Shown here: piece after piece, positions 1-10,165 of the stretch
How positions within the stretch are numbered: the first letter of the stretch is position 1
Layout: every line of letters starts with the position of its first letter
Source of the DNA: Trichosphaerium sp. ATCC 40318
Lineage: Eukaryota > Discosea > Flabellinia > Trichosidae
NCBI GenBank assembly: GCA_038496445.1
Contig: JALMLS010000321.1
Location: forward strand, 62,001-126,000
Length of the DNA: 64,000 bases
Reading direction: 5' to 3'
Program-made: the position numbers and the translations under genes
Notes under the pieces: generated by a model
The model's database searches: none
What the model was told of the DNA's origin: nothing
Seen by the model: only the letters and a program-made list of their open reading frames with translations

Positions 1-346
1 ATTATACGTTGCCTTTGATTTACTGGTCTTCTTAGATGCCAGTTGGGCTCAAATACTTTATTATTAGATCTGTCATCTTGAATAAAATCAATACTGTATA
101 CAAACAGAAAGACAGAGTCCAACAACAAAACAGTTTGTGTTGAACTAAAAATTTCGAACTGAAAATAACAAAGTTTGACTTATTCGTCAACAAGTTGCTT
201 GCAACAAATATAAATAGTATTCTAAGAACACGTATTGATTACGAGTGGGCTCTTTTGGTTTTAGTTCACGCAATTGAAAAGATGGAAGGGACTTTGTTAA
301 CTAATCCGAAAAAAACAAACAAAACTTCAAATGTAAAAAAGAGATT

Positions 347-987
347 TTAACGTTTCCTCGTACCCAATATTGTTAACCTCTTGTTAAATGCACTAAGTAA
401 TGTGTCATTCCTGACAGCATATAATGCAGTGATTTTCCAAGACCTCGGCGTAGTAGCATTAAAGTAGTCGGCCACAAAATTATAAGCAAGTGGAAAATTT
501 GTTGAATTAATCCCGTCTTTTATCAACCGATGTTTAGAGTTGCTAGTCCACTCAGCCGATAGTAACTTATCCGAAAACTGCCACGTATTCTCGCTAGAAC
601 CCATACCGCGTTCTAGTTTATATAAATTAACAATCACGTGGAGAGGATACCAAGTAATCGCTTTGCAAAGGAAAAAAGAGTAAAACAAGAATGTGGCGTT
701 GACGTACTGACAATTGAAGAAATAGCCAAGTGACTTGGCAAACTACTTATGTAAGCACCTTGCTGTCCTCTTAGCAATGTTATATCAGTTTCTTGCTTTT
801 GTATCTTATCAAGAAGACCCTTAATCGTTTCTTTTTGCTCTAGAACCTCAACCTTTAATATTGCTACTTCTTTGTTAAGCTCCTCATTCACTTGATCTTG
901 CTTAGCCTTATCGGCAGCATAAGTATTCATAAACTTGTTCAAAGCATCCATTATTGCAGTATTGCTATTTGACCCACGTTCCTTCAA
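347..987 (-). CDS. Unknown coiled-coil protein, two exons
   Basis: Exon 1 is about 708-987 and exon 2 about 347-612. The 95-base intron at 613-707 starts GTACGT and ends CTAG, and joining across it keeps the frame (phase 1). Residues about 14-75 are Lys/Glu/Gln-rich with heptad-like spacing, so an N-terminal coiled coil is likely. The C-terminal 110 residues are globular, with several Trp and Tyr and a segment reading SWKITALYAVRND. I do not recognise a family. The intron contains CACGTG, and a TCACGTGA lies just upstream of the start codon at about 998-1005. The C-terminus may continue past the stop through a further GTACGA donor near 365, so the protein could be longer than modelled. Confidence 0.55.
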
Positions 988-1751
988 TTTTCATTAATCA
1001 CGTGATAAGAACCGTCAACAACTTTTTTTTTGAGACAAAAAAAAATACAAAGAACAAGTGCGTACTTTATTTTGTTTTGTTTTTGGTTTTGACGCGTTAG
1101 ATCCGCCCCTCGTGTTCTAAGAGATGTATTCAGTAAATAAATCGTTTAAAAACCGAACAAACTAGACGTACAGTTGCCGAATTACCGCGTCGGCGTGGAG
1201 ATTGTTTTTTAACGTTTGCGGTAATCTGAGATAAACTTTTGCCTGATTTTAACTCATTTTTACACCAATCAATCTCTTCAGCTGTTGGATTATTAATACC
1301 CTTACAAAATACGAATTATTTTCATATTTACGTCAAAACACAGAAAGATTCGAGTTTTTGACGTTTATTCTTCATTAAAAATAGTCTGTACCATTTGTTG
1401 TAGCATCTGTGCTACTGTTGATCTATCTCTAGACATTGCCGAAGTATTTTTTACCTGGCTAATGGCAAAATTCTAATGTCTAAGTTTATAAACTTGATCA
1501 TTCAATGAAACTGGGTTCCTCAACTAAAACCAATTTGCTTTGTTCTTGCCATTGTATAGCTTTTTTCCTCATTTTAAACATACTCCAAAGTGCGTACACT
1601 AATATCCTATTGACTCCCTGTAGCTGTCCCAATGTGCCCTTCCTCTGAGATAACACAGTTTTAGAGTGCTCGCGGGCTTTGCATTGCTCTATATGTGTTC
1701 TTATCTACTGTAGAGTATGGACTAACTGGTACCATCATAGGGTGCCATACT
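988..1751. other. Gap without a convincing gene
   Basis: About 760 bases between the coiled-coil gene and the 3' end of the nuclease gene. T- and A-runs are frequent. The only open frame of note is a 23-codon minus-strand one at 1365-1436, too short to support. No RNA gene was recognised. Confidence 0.4.
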
Positions 1752-3353
1752 TTACCTTCGGGAAATGGTTATGACTGTAAGTAAATGAGCGCTTGTACCT
1801 GTGCGTTCACGAAAGTTCATAGATTCTAGTTTGTTTTCTTGCGGAAAATCTATTGGTAGGTTTGGCTCATGGTATTTTAAAGTACACCCTAAGCTATGCA
1901 AGTCACCCTTCCACCTTTTTAAATGATAAGTAATAGAAAGTAAGCACAAAAGGCATACCAGAATGGTATAGCGACCAAACAAACACCTACAAAAAATTAG
2001 AACTTATGTTAGAACTTATTTAAGATTCAGTAGGCACAAATCTTATTTTATCACGTGCCGTTGTCACTACATTTTTGAGCTTTTTCAATATCTCTCATTT
2101 TTCTTGTGTCAAGATTAGAGCGATGCGGAATAGCATCAAAGTAGTGTTGTTCACCTAATCGATCTTTAACTTGGTGTTTTGGTAACAATATGCTTTTGTA
2201 CCTTGATACTCAATCGCCAAGTTGTAGTCTACTACGAATATATCAACTACCAAACTCCTTCCTGATGAGTCTCTTGAACCTATAGAGAGTTCTTGGACGA
2301 TCGTGGAACCAGGAATTAATGTTTTAACGCTCTGAAAGAGCAACCTTACCTTGTTATTGTCGTTTGATAATAGTAGAAATAAATGTACCTTTGTTGAGCA
2401 TTTTTTGCTATCGCTGTAAACTTTGTCCACTCCCAACTTGTATTTGGTTCTAATGTTGCTAGAGCAGATGGAAAATATTTAAGTACGCCTACACCACCCA
2501 ATCCAATGATCTGGCGTGATGATATAGCGTACCAACCATTTGGTGTGTCTAAAACAAACATTACAAAAATGACAAATTGTAGCAATACAACATACTTATG
2601 CCAAGTGTCATTGCAGCACGCTTAAGAAACTTTCTTTGGTTGCTTTTATCAGACCAATACCCAGAAGGAACTGTTACTCTTGTATTAAAGCGCCAATCAT
2701 GCGTTGGGTATGTGTCCTTTAAAGCAGCTGCCATTGATCCATTGTACCTGCAATAACACTAAGTTATCTCACAAAACATACAAAATTTGTACTTTCTAAG
2801 GAGATTGTGACCTCCTTGCTTGTGCAATTGTACTGTTTTTACTTCATGCCAACCATCAAGATCCTTGACATTTAGACGCCTGGCAATCGTATTTAGAATT
2901 AGTCTCTCATGTGCAAAGTCACGTTGTAGGTCAGAACTGTAAAACCGTTAACTTTTGTTAACAATGAGAAAAAACAATTACCTAAATTTCCATTGGTGCC
3001 AGTTGTACTGAGGGTAAATTGCCTGAAAACACGAATACATATTCCCCTTGTATAATCTACGCGAGCGCTATTAAAAAAAAGCAATTCGTTGCGTTTTGAC
3101 GTTAAGCTTTCTTTTTTTTGTTGTAAAATGCGTGCTTACGCTTTTAGAATATCTTTTCCACCATTGTTGTAAATATCTTTCTTTGTTGCTCTGTACCAAG
3201 CATCTGTAGTACATATACGAAGTTTTGGCGCTACGACAGTATCGAAAAAATGTCGTTGGTTGCTTATAACACCTTTCTTGCAATTTAGCCGTTTGTTAAC
3301 AAATACCAATGAATACGGGTACCTTGAGGTGCTAAAATGCGTAGTTTATGCAT
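1752..3353 (-). CDS. Three-repeat protein with C-terminal PD-(D/E)XK nuclease-like domain
   Basis: The protein was assembled from about ten exons. The N-terminal part holds three copies of a roughly 75-residue unit: Trp followed by NQR or QR, then an aliphatic helix, then DxWY, a Gly-Gly turn, and a YPxxxW end. The C-terminal domain has an upstream Glu (STIVQELSIG), then LVVDIF, then the signature LAIEYQGEQHYFDAI, a basic helix (DTRKMRDIEKAQKC), and VCLVAIPFWW. This order fits PD-(D/E)XK nucleases of the EYQGxQHY type, the acidic residues being the presumed metal ligands. Two introns are forced by the frame: one of 45 bases splitting PFW/W, and a GC-AG intron at 1987-2058. The start is the ATG at 3351-3353; the stop at 1752 could be bypassed by another intron. 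A paralogue without the nuclease lies at 14.1-15.8 kb. The substrate is unknown. Confidence 0.72.
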
Positions 3354-3502
3354 TGCGAGTTGAACAGGACGCTACAACGACAGAATAAGCAGATACTGAA
3401 AGTCATGCGAAGTCTCTGAAAAGCACATTGTTGTAAAAACGCAGTGGTGTGATGGCCTAACGTAAAACATACGAAACGGGATTAAAAATTAGTAAATACA
3501 AA

Positions 3503-6500
3503 ATGGACAACTTGAGATTTGGGTTAGAATGCGTTGATAAGGTTCTAAACGAACCAGAACTTCTAAAAGAAGACTCAGAAGAGCTTGCTGAAGAAATAAA
3601 GAAAACTCTGAAGGGTCTGTACGATTTCGGTACGTACACGCACTACTACGCCTATTTCGATGCTTTCCAGTGCGACATATTAAATAATATTATTATAGCC
3701 AAACAAAGCGAGACAACATTCACAGGATCGCTCGGAGAGCTCGATGAGCTATTCGTAGACGGGTTAGAAATTGATCAAGTTTGGGAAGAACTGCAATTGC
3801 GTAACGCTCCTCTTGACGACTTTTTAAAGACACAAATCGGTTCCTTGAAGAAAAAAGCTGATTTAAACATGATTAACTTCTTTGCTGATGTTGACATGAG
3901 CAAATTCATGGGCGTTGACGCTGAAGCAATCGCAGACGTACGTTCTTTTTATGATATCAATAGAAATCAGCCTAAGAGCGTTTTAAAACAAATTGTCTTC
4001 AATTGAAGTTTTTTTATTTTATTTTCGATTTGTTTTGTTGTCACGTGATTGAAGCCTTGTGGGCTTTGATGTTATATGTTCTAATATTTTTTAAATAGCT
4101 TGTCGATGGATCTGAATCTAGTGGAGAATCTGAAGAGAGCGATGAGTCTGATGAGGATAAAGAAACTTCAAGAAAACGTGTCAGCTTTGCTGAGCGTGTT
4201 AAGCAACGAATAATCCCAAACCGTTATGGTGATGGCGAAGGAGGTGAAGAAGACAGAGTAGGCAGACTAAATCGTGAGCGAGAGGATAAAATTTCAGATG
4301 GCCAGGAAGACGAAACTGAGGTTTGCTTTTTTTTTCAACAATTTGAAATTGGAAAAAAAATTTTGACACATTTCTGCCTTTCTTGACACATATTTTTTTC
4401 CGTCGATTTTTCGTCACTCAAATGGCTTAATTTTTTACTCTTCTCATAGGAAGACATTGTTGAATTGTATGAAAATATGGAAGACTTTTTGGACTATCAA
4501 GCCCGAAGAGACAAAGGAGAGCTTGAGTCCGATGATGAAGATTGGGAAGAACAAGAAGAAGCTGATTTACTTATGTATGGTGATTCCAACATCAAGACAT
4601 TTGACAAATTTGAAGGAGGTAAATACTACGAACATAATCTTACAATTTTTTGAAAAAAAATCTGTTCTTTTTTCTTTTTTTTTTCTTTCAATTTATACGC
4701 GCACTACTCGCTTAGTCGGCTTTCTCATAAATTGTGCAGATATGGATGCTGAAGATAAAGAACTTGAGAAAGTATTCCAAGAGACATGGGCTTCATTAAA
4801 AAACACAGAGCTTAGCTCTGATGACGAAGATGAAGATGAAGACGCTCCTATCTACTATGAAGATTTTTTTGATCCAATTGGAGAGCCTAAACAGCCTCGT
4901 GATGATATGGACGTTGATGATATGGGTGATATGACTGATATAAGGGAGGAGCGCCGTAAAGAGCGCGGAAATGTAGATTTAGAAGCCGAAGAGGCTGGTC
5001 TCCCAGAGTTCGGTTCTATGAATGGTAGAGATGCATTGATTGCTGATTTATCTGGTGCTGTCGATGATGACCTTGATGAAGATGAGTTAGAATTGGAGGA
5101 GGATGAATTACCACCAATGTCAGCTTATGAGATAAAACAAGCAGAAATGCAAAGGAAAATAGGTAAGCGGATCTCAAACAATTGTTTCAAAGATCTTCCC
5201 TTTGGTTGGGTTGGTGAGACGTTTTTCTTATTTTTTTCTTTAAGAGGAGCTTGAAGAAGCAAGAGAGATACAAAGAGAAAAGGATTTACAACATGAAGAT
5301 GATGATAGATTCATAGAATCCGGATATGAAGCTAAAAAACGAAGGTTGCGTATGCAAATCGCTGAGCTTGAAGATGAGATTGTAGCAGAGAAGCCTTGGC
5401 AACTTACGGTACGTATACTTATAATTAAACCATTCTCACATCTGTTAGGGTGAAGTGCAATCCAGAGAGCGCCCAAGAGACTCTCTTCTAGAAGAGCCTC
5501 TTGAATTTTCAACAGCTGGAAAGCCTGTACCTTCAATTACTCCAGAGTTTACTGAAAACCTTGAAAGTATTATCAAAGAGCGTATTAGAGATAACGCTTG
5601 GGATGATGTTATACGAAAGGATGTAAGTGTACCCCAGCGTTACTCGTTTAATGCATTTGCTTATTCTGCGGTTATTTAGCCTGCACAACTTGATAGAAGA
5701 CAGGACGCTATAGCTCTTGATCACCAAAAGTCAAAGAAAGGTCTTGCTGAGGTTTACGAAGACGAGTTTATGAAGAAGAAAACAGGTACATAAAAGAGAC
5801 AATCATTGCTTTTCTTGTAGCGGCTTTCAGCTTTTGGACTCCAAAAACACAAATTACTAAGATTGTTGGTATTCCATGTACTCGAAACTAATACCTTTGG
5901 TAGGACAGGATTTGATGCAACGTGAGCACGAAGACGAAGTTATAGAAAAGCAAAATAAGGCCGTAAAGTGCGTAGTCTACTTGCAAATTGTCAATTTTCT
6001 ATACTTTCTTACATTAAACCTAGAATGCTCAAGAGTTTGTTTGCTCGGTTTGATGCTTTGGCTCAACTATCTTTTGCACCTGTACGTTCAAAAAAATCAT
6101 ATTTTCTTTTTACCCTTTTTTTTTTGTCGTTGAAACTCACTGTGTACGTAGATTAAAGTCAAAGACGATGAAACACAAGTTAAAAACAGAGATGCAATGG
6201 AAGTTGAAGAAATTCTTCCTGTGGCAGAATCAGAAGGAGCACGTCTTGCACCTGAGGTAAATACTTGAGTAGTTGTAATAAGAAGAAAACTAACAAAACG
6301 CTTTTAGGAAGTATTCTCAAGAAACAAAACAACTTTGTCCCAAATGGGCAAATCCGAGCGAACACGCGAGGATAATTCAGCTAAACGCAAGAGAGACAAA
6401 GCGCGGGTACATACAGTTGTTATTAAACAATACAGAGCATTAAATGTTATATTAAGGCGAAAATCAAAAACAAAGGATTCAAGGAAAGACAAGCAAAGAA

Positions 6501-6807
6501 AGCAAGATTGGACCCCAACTCACGGGCTGCGTTACAACAAGCTCACGACCAAATCAAGGGACAAGATGTACGTCTTTTTTCTACAAGTGATTATTGTTCG
6601 TTGTTTTTTGTCTTAATTGTACTTCTAGATGGCTGAGTTTGTTAAAAACACTGAGTATACACAATATAATAGAAGCTCTGCTATTCATGATCAACTACAA
6701 GCAGATGTACGTAAAGATATTGATAAATTCAAAGAGGAGCGTGGTCTCTCAAACCCAGATGCACCTAAAAAGCGTAAAAAAGGAAAATCAACGCAGTACA
6801 AGCTGTA
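3503..6807 (+). CDS. MPP10: MPP10, U3 snoRNP / SSU processome component
   Basis: About twelve exons; the first are 3503-3937, 4099-4320, 4450-4618, 4740-5162, 5245-5408, 5449-5622 and 5680-5785, the last ending at 6807. The N-terminal part has the MPP10 pattern IDQVWEELQLRNAPL. A long Asp/Glu-rich middle follows, then the diagnostic core: EKPWQLTGEVQSRERP, SLLEEPLEF, ITPEFTENLESIIKERI and AWDDVIRKD, then ALDHQKSKKGLAEVYEDEF and SLFARFDALAQLSFAP. The C-terminus is Lys/Arg-rich and ends in KKRKKGK, probably a nucleolar signal. In the family the protein scaffolds Imp3 and Imp4 in the U3 snoRNP for 18S rRNA processing. The donor of intron 1 is GTACGT, and that intron carries TCACGTGA. Identification is firm; a few boundaries (exons 8-10) are inferred. 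Confidence 0.93.
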
Positions 6808-7210
6808 AAAAAATAAATTGTAAATTCAAGATACTACAGATAGTACAGCTAAGAGCCACTTGGTGCGACAACCAATTAAAGTATCCTTACCTAAAAAGGG
6901 AATAAAGAAAACTCACAGGGTTTTCGGCTTTTTGCCTGGCTTACAACGCCTGAAACGCATACAAATTATGGCGAAAGGCAAATCCTTTCAACTTTAAAGG
7001 GATGCACTGTTAAATGGATGCGGACATAGTTTTGAGGTACGACGCAATGTCAACGCATTGTAAGTCAGAAAAGGCTTGGGACAAGTGCATGTTGCAGGGA
7101 GTAGATAAAAAAGACATCTGCTTAATTCAAATAACGGACGTAACTTAAATCGTTGAAGTTTCAACAGCTTTCCCGCCAAGTTATTAAATTTACTCTAACT
7201 AAAACTAAAA

Positions 7211-7965
7211 TGCCACGAAAAGGACCAAAACGCAAAGATATCAATAACATAACACCTGGTATCTCCAAGGAACAATTAGAACAATTTTATGTAGCCACAC
7301 TGCGTGAGTACTGTAGAAACAACAACATTGCTTCTACTGGCACAATGAATGCTTTGGCGACTCGCATTATGGCGTTTCACTCAAGTACGAGGAATCAATT
7401 TATCCACACCAATCTAAAGTCGTTGTAGGTGGTGCAGAAGATGCTGAGAATGTAAATCCACAACTGCAAGCCCGATCTCCACTGCGTAAACAAACGCGCA
7501 AAAAACCAAAATTCAAACAATGCTTTTCAATCTTCGACAGCACCATGCCATGCACGTTTAAAAAGTGTAGTAATATTATAACTGACATTTCTAAGCTGAA
7601 CAAGTCACCTTGGACACAGAACAATTGACACGGGACCAATTGATCCAACAAGTACGTTATAAACGTGCTATCCTCTGTTGTACCAATTTAACGTACTTTA
7701 GCTTCACACATTTAGGCTCTCCACAGAAGGAACAAGACGTGAATGTCAACATCGTCTGGACGCTTACTTAGAAAAGGTCAGTACACGAAACCGCGTCACG
7801 TTACGCGTGCACGTAAACGGTTTTCGTTTTTTACACTTATTGTTCTAACTACTTGTACAGCAACAAGGTATTGACACCACAACAAGGTCGTACCAAAACC
7901 AAGTGCTAAAACCGAAGCCAAAGTTCTTAGAGAGGAAAAATCGCAAACTACGTGCAATGCGATAA
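7211..7965 (+). CDS. Small basic protein with two SAP-like DNA-binding domains
   Basis: The start ATG at 7211 (MPRKGPKRKDI) is preferred over upstream frames because it begins a lysine-rich tail. SAP-like helix pair 1 is at residues about 20-55 (LREYCRNNNIASTG, then NALATRI). A basic linker follows, then pair 2 (LTRDQLIQQL, then STEGTRRECQHRLDAYLEK). The tail is Lys/Arg-rich and ends at TAA 7963-7965. Introns inferred from frame: one at about 7388-7430, one of about 38 bases after the linker, one starting GTACGTTA that rejoins at CTTCACACA, and one before CAACAAGGT. SAP motifs bind AT-rich DNA, so a chromatin or DNA-associated role is likely; the specific function is unknown. Confidence 0.62.
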
Positions 7966-8241
7966 ACTCCAAGAAACCACATTATATTGTACAAAAGCAA
8001 GCAACAAGTTGTTAATAAACTATTACGAAAGTAATTTTCTGAACATTGCCAACTATACTTGGCACGAGCGACTTCTTGATATTCAAAGTTGCAAAAAGGT
8101 ACTATGCAAAAAAAACTAATTCTGCGTTTGCAAAAAAAGATGAGAATAAAAAACCTTGTGAGTAAAAGAACAAACATTGAGTGACAGCTGTGGATGTTCT
8201 GTTTTGGAACAGGCGGTGTCGTAATTTGTCACCATCACCTC
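7966..8241. other. Non-coding stretch upstream of the tRNA
   Basis: No exon recognised. The last 58 bases (from about 8184) are part of a segment of roughly 116 bases duplicated at 16447-16562, which carries the 5' flank plus most of the tRNA. Confidence 0.45.
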
Positions 8242-8314
8242 CTCACCATAGCTCAGTTGGTAGAGCGGGAGACTGTAGATCTCTAGGTCACTGGTTCAAA
8301 TCCGGTTGGTGAGA
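8242..8314 (+). tRNA. tRNA-Tyr (anticodon GUA), intronless
   Basis: A 73-base cloverleaf. The acceptor CTCACCA pairs with TGGTGAG, with discriminator A at 8314. The D arm contains a perfect A box (TAGCTCAGTTGG), and the anticodon stem GGAGA/TCTCT encloses CTGTAGA with anticodon GTA. The T arm contains a perfect B box (GGTTCAAATCC). A TTTTT at 8321-8325 is a plausible Pol III terminator. No intron sits after the anticodon, which is unusual because eukaryotic tRNA-Tyr genes normally have one. The sequence looks functional. Confidence 0.93.
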
Positions 8315-8320
8315 AGTATC

Positions 8321-8325
8321 TTTTT
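8321..8325 (+). terminator. Pol III T-run after tRNA-Tyr
   Basis: Five consecutive T residues begin seven bases after the discriminator base, the usual place for RNA polymerase III termination. Confidence 0.6.
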
Positions 8326-8497
8326 GCGCTTTTGTGGTCCATGGTGCATCTCTACACTTCATTTTGCATACTCACGCTGTGCATGCGTATTTTGTCCTTT
8401 AGAAAAAAGTACAAGTTTGTCTCTAGGCCCGTTTTTGGCCGAGATAAATGCTTGTCAAAAAAAAAACTTCAATGAATTTTCGTAAACAACGTGATGC

Positions 8498-8554
8498 TGA
8501 ACCAGTGACCTAGAGATCTACAGTCTCCCGCTCTACCAACTGAGCTATGGTGAG
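8498..8554 (-). pseudogene. Inverted, 3'-truncated tRNA-Tyr copy
   Basis: On the minus strand this copies the nearby tRNA exactly from the acceptor CTCACCA through GGTTCA, then diverges (GCATCACG). The end of the T arm and the 3' acceptor strand are missing, so no cloverleaf can form. It is in opposite orientation to the intact gene about 190 bases away. Confidence 0.85.
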
Positions 8555-8597
8555 GAGGTGAGCGGGTTGCTTTTTAACCGATTAAAATGTAACAGCT

Positions 8598-8640
8598 CAC
8601 TGTAGATCGACAGTCTTCAGCTCTACCAAATGCGCTTGTG
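8598..8640 (-). pseudogene. Decayed tRNA-like relic
   Basis: Minus-strand sequence GCGCATTTGGTAGAGC, followed by GAAGACTGTCGATCTACAG, resembles the D arm and anticodon arm of the tRNA-Tyr copies, with several substitutions. There are no acceptor or T-arm partners. Probably an older truncated copy. Confidence 0.5.
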
Positions 8641-9038
8641 ACATGTATGACTGAACACCACTATAAATTTTACTCCATTTTTAGTACGCTATACGCTCAA
8701 ATTAGATGGTATCACAGAGCTCACTAACTTCGCTAACAGTAATACCAAAAGCTGTAACAAAACAAACTGCCACGCTATTAATATTAAACCAATGTAGACT
8801 GCCAAAAGTGTAAAAACATGTTGCTTAGTGCAGTTTAGGGCAGTTTAGCGCAACTTTACAGAGGAGTAATCTGGGTGTGCGTTTTACTCACTAGTTCATC
8901 TAAAGTTGTCGCTCATTGAACACTCTAAGCGGTACCAGTGACAGCACACCGTCTAAAAAGAAAAAAAAGTCAACACGGTTTTCTGAGAGAAAAAAAAGTA
9001 TTCTAAAAATATAGTTTTACATCAACAACAAATCCATT
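8641..9038. other. Intergenic region before coactosin
   Basis: About 400 bases with no exon. Short near-repeats of CAGTTTAG occur around 8830-8852. The last 100 bases are purine-rich and A-rich and probably hold the coactosin promoter and leader. Confidence 0.4.
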
Positions 9039-9726
9039 ATGAGCCAATTGCAAGTCGGAGACGATATCCTAGAAGCATACAACAAAGTTCGCTCTGACGA
9101 CGACCAAACCTCATGGTATGTAGAGCGGGTAGCTCCAAACCACTACTTTCGCACTAAGATGCGCTTGCGGACGCCTATACTGACGTTCTAACAGGGCTGT
9201 ATTCAAATACGGTGAGGCCAAAACTGATCCACTTGTGGTAGCCGCAACTGGCGAAGGAGACATCGATGAAATGAAAGGAAACCTCGCTGAGGACGAGAGA
9301 GCATACTGCTTCCTTCGCGTCACCTCTGGCGACGATCTGTCTGCAAGACCAAAGTTCGTCTTCATCTCTTGGGTAGGTGAGCGTGTATCACCTCTCAAGA
9401 AGGCTAGCGTGTCCACCGACAAAGCTTTCGTCAAAGAAATTTGCGAGGTACGTTTCTAAGCTAAAATACTCTCTTATGCGTGGAAAACACGATTTACGCT
9501 TACAAACTGGTTTCTACGAACTTTTCGGTCGGTCTTTAGCGTGATCTTACTCCTATGTTTAGAATTTCGCCGTTGAGCTCCATGCTACCTCTGATGATGA
9601 TATCTCCTCTGAGGAAATCATGGGTAGAGTCAGAAAGGCTGGTGGCGCTGACTACGGTACGCTTTTTACTACGTTACTTATCGCGTTACTAACCCTATTG
9701 TAGGTTCCGGCAGTGCCAGAACTTAG
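9039..9726 (+). CDS. Coactosin-like ADF-H actin-binding protein
   Basis: Four exons encode about 140 residues, the usual coactosin length. A short N-terminal helix (ILEAYNKVRSDDDQTSW) is followed by VFKYGEAKTDPLVVAATGEG, LAEDERAYCFLRVTSGDD, then the coactosin hallmark RPKFVFISWVGE, SVSTDKAFVKEI, and a C-terminal AVELHATSDDDISSEEI with a Gly-Gly turn before the end. Introns start GTATGT, GTACGT and GTACGC. Coactosins bind F-actin, and the family antagonises capping. Codon use here is richer in C at third positions than in neighbours, which suggests high expression. Identification is firm. Confidence 0.93.
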
Positions 9727-10165
9727 ATTTCTTGAAATCGCCCTCAAGACGTTATTTTGACTGTAAATGTAATAAGTACACCCAAAATAAACCTGTGATA
9801 ATAATTTATACGCTGGGCGTTGTTTTGTTTCTTTTTTTTGTGAACGGAAAAAAAGGTAACACTGTTGTCGCTATCACAATTGTCTTTATTCATTCAATTG
9901 CCGTTTTGTGGCGAATTGCCTTGCTTGGGATCGTTCACAATGATTTTGCTTTGCATTCTGTTTTTGGTTTTGGAGTTCTTTCTGTATCGACCAATTTTTA
10001 GATTGTTGTGGAGGTTGTATACTTTGAATGTTAGGGATGCGCTTGATTTTTTACGTGCGATATCGTCTTCAACAATAAGAACACTTTTTTCCGTTTTGAT
10101 TTGGCTTGAAATAATGGTGCTTTGAATCTTTTCGCACAACTTGTCAACGAACTCTGATAAATATG
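9727..10165. other. Gap between convergent genes
   Basis: About 440 bases separate the coactosin stop from the phosphatase stop. Open frames exist on both strands (a hydrophobic one on plus, a lysine-rich one on minus), but neither has a recognisable domain, and hydrophobicity in one frame is expected from the T-rich base composition. Confidence 0.4.

Noticed and set aside
1365-1436. 23-codon minus-strand open frame (MSRDRSTVAQML...)
   Set aside because: Too short, no splice partner and no conserved pattern.
3938-3963. 26-base intron starting GTACGT in MPP10
   Set aside because: It leads straight to a stop after a few codons. The 161-base intron to 4098 joins to a coding exon of MPP10.
9865-10125. 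Hydrophobic plus-strand open frame with apparent membrane segments
   Set aside because: The T-rich strand gives hydrophobic codons by chance. The complementary frame is equally open, and neither shows a domain.
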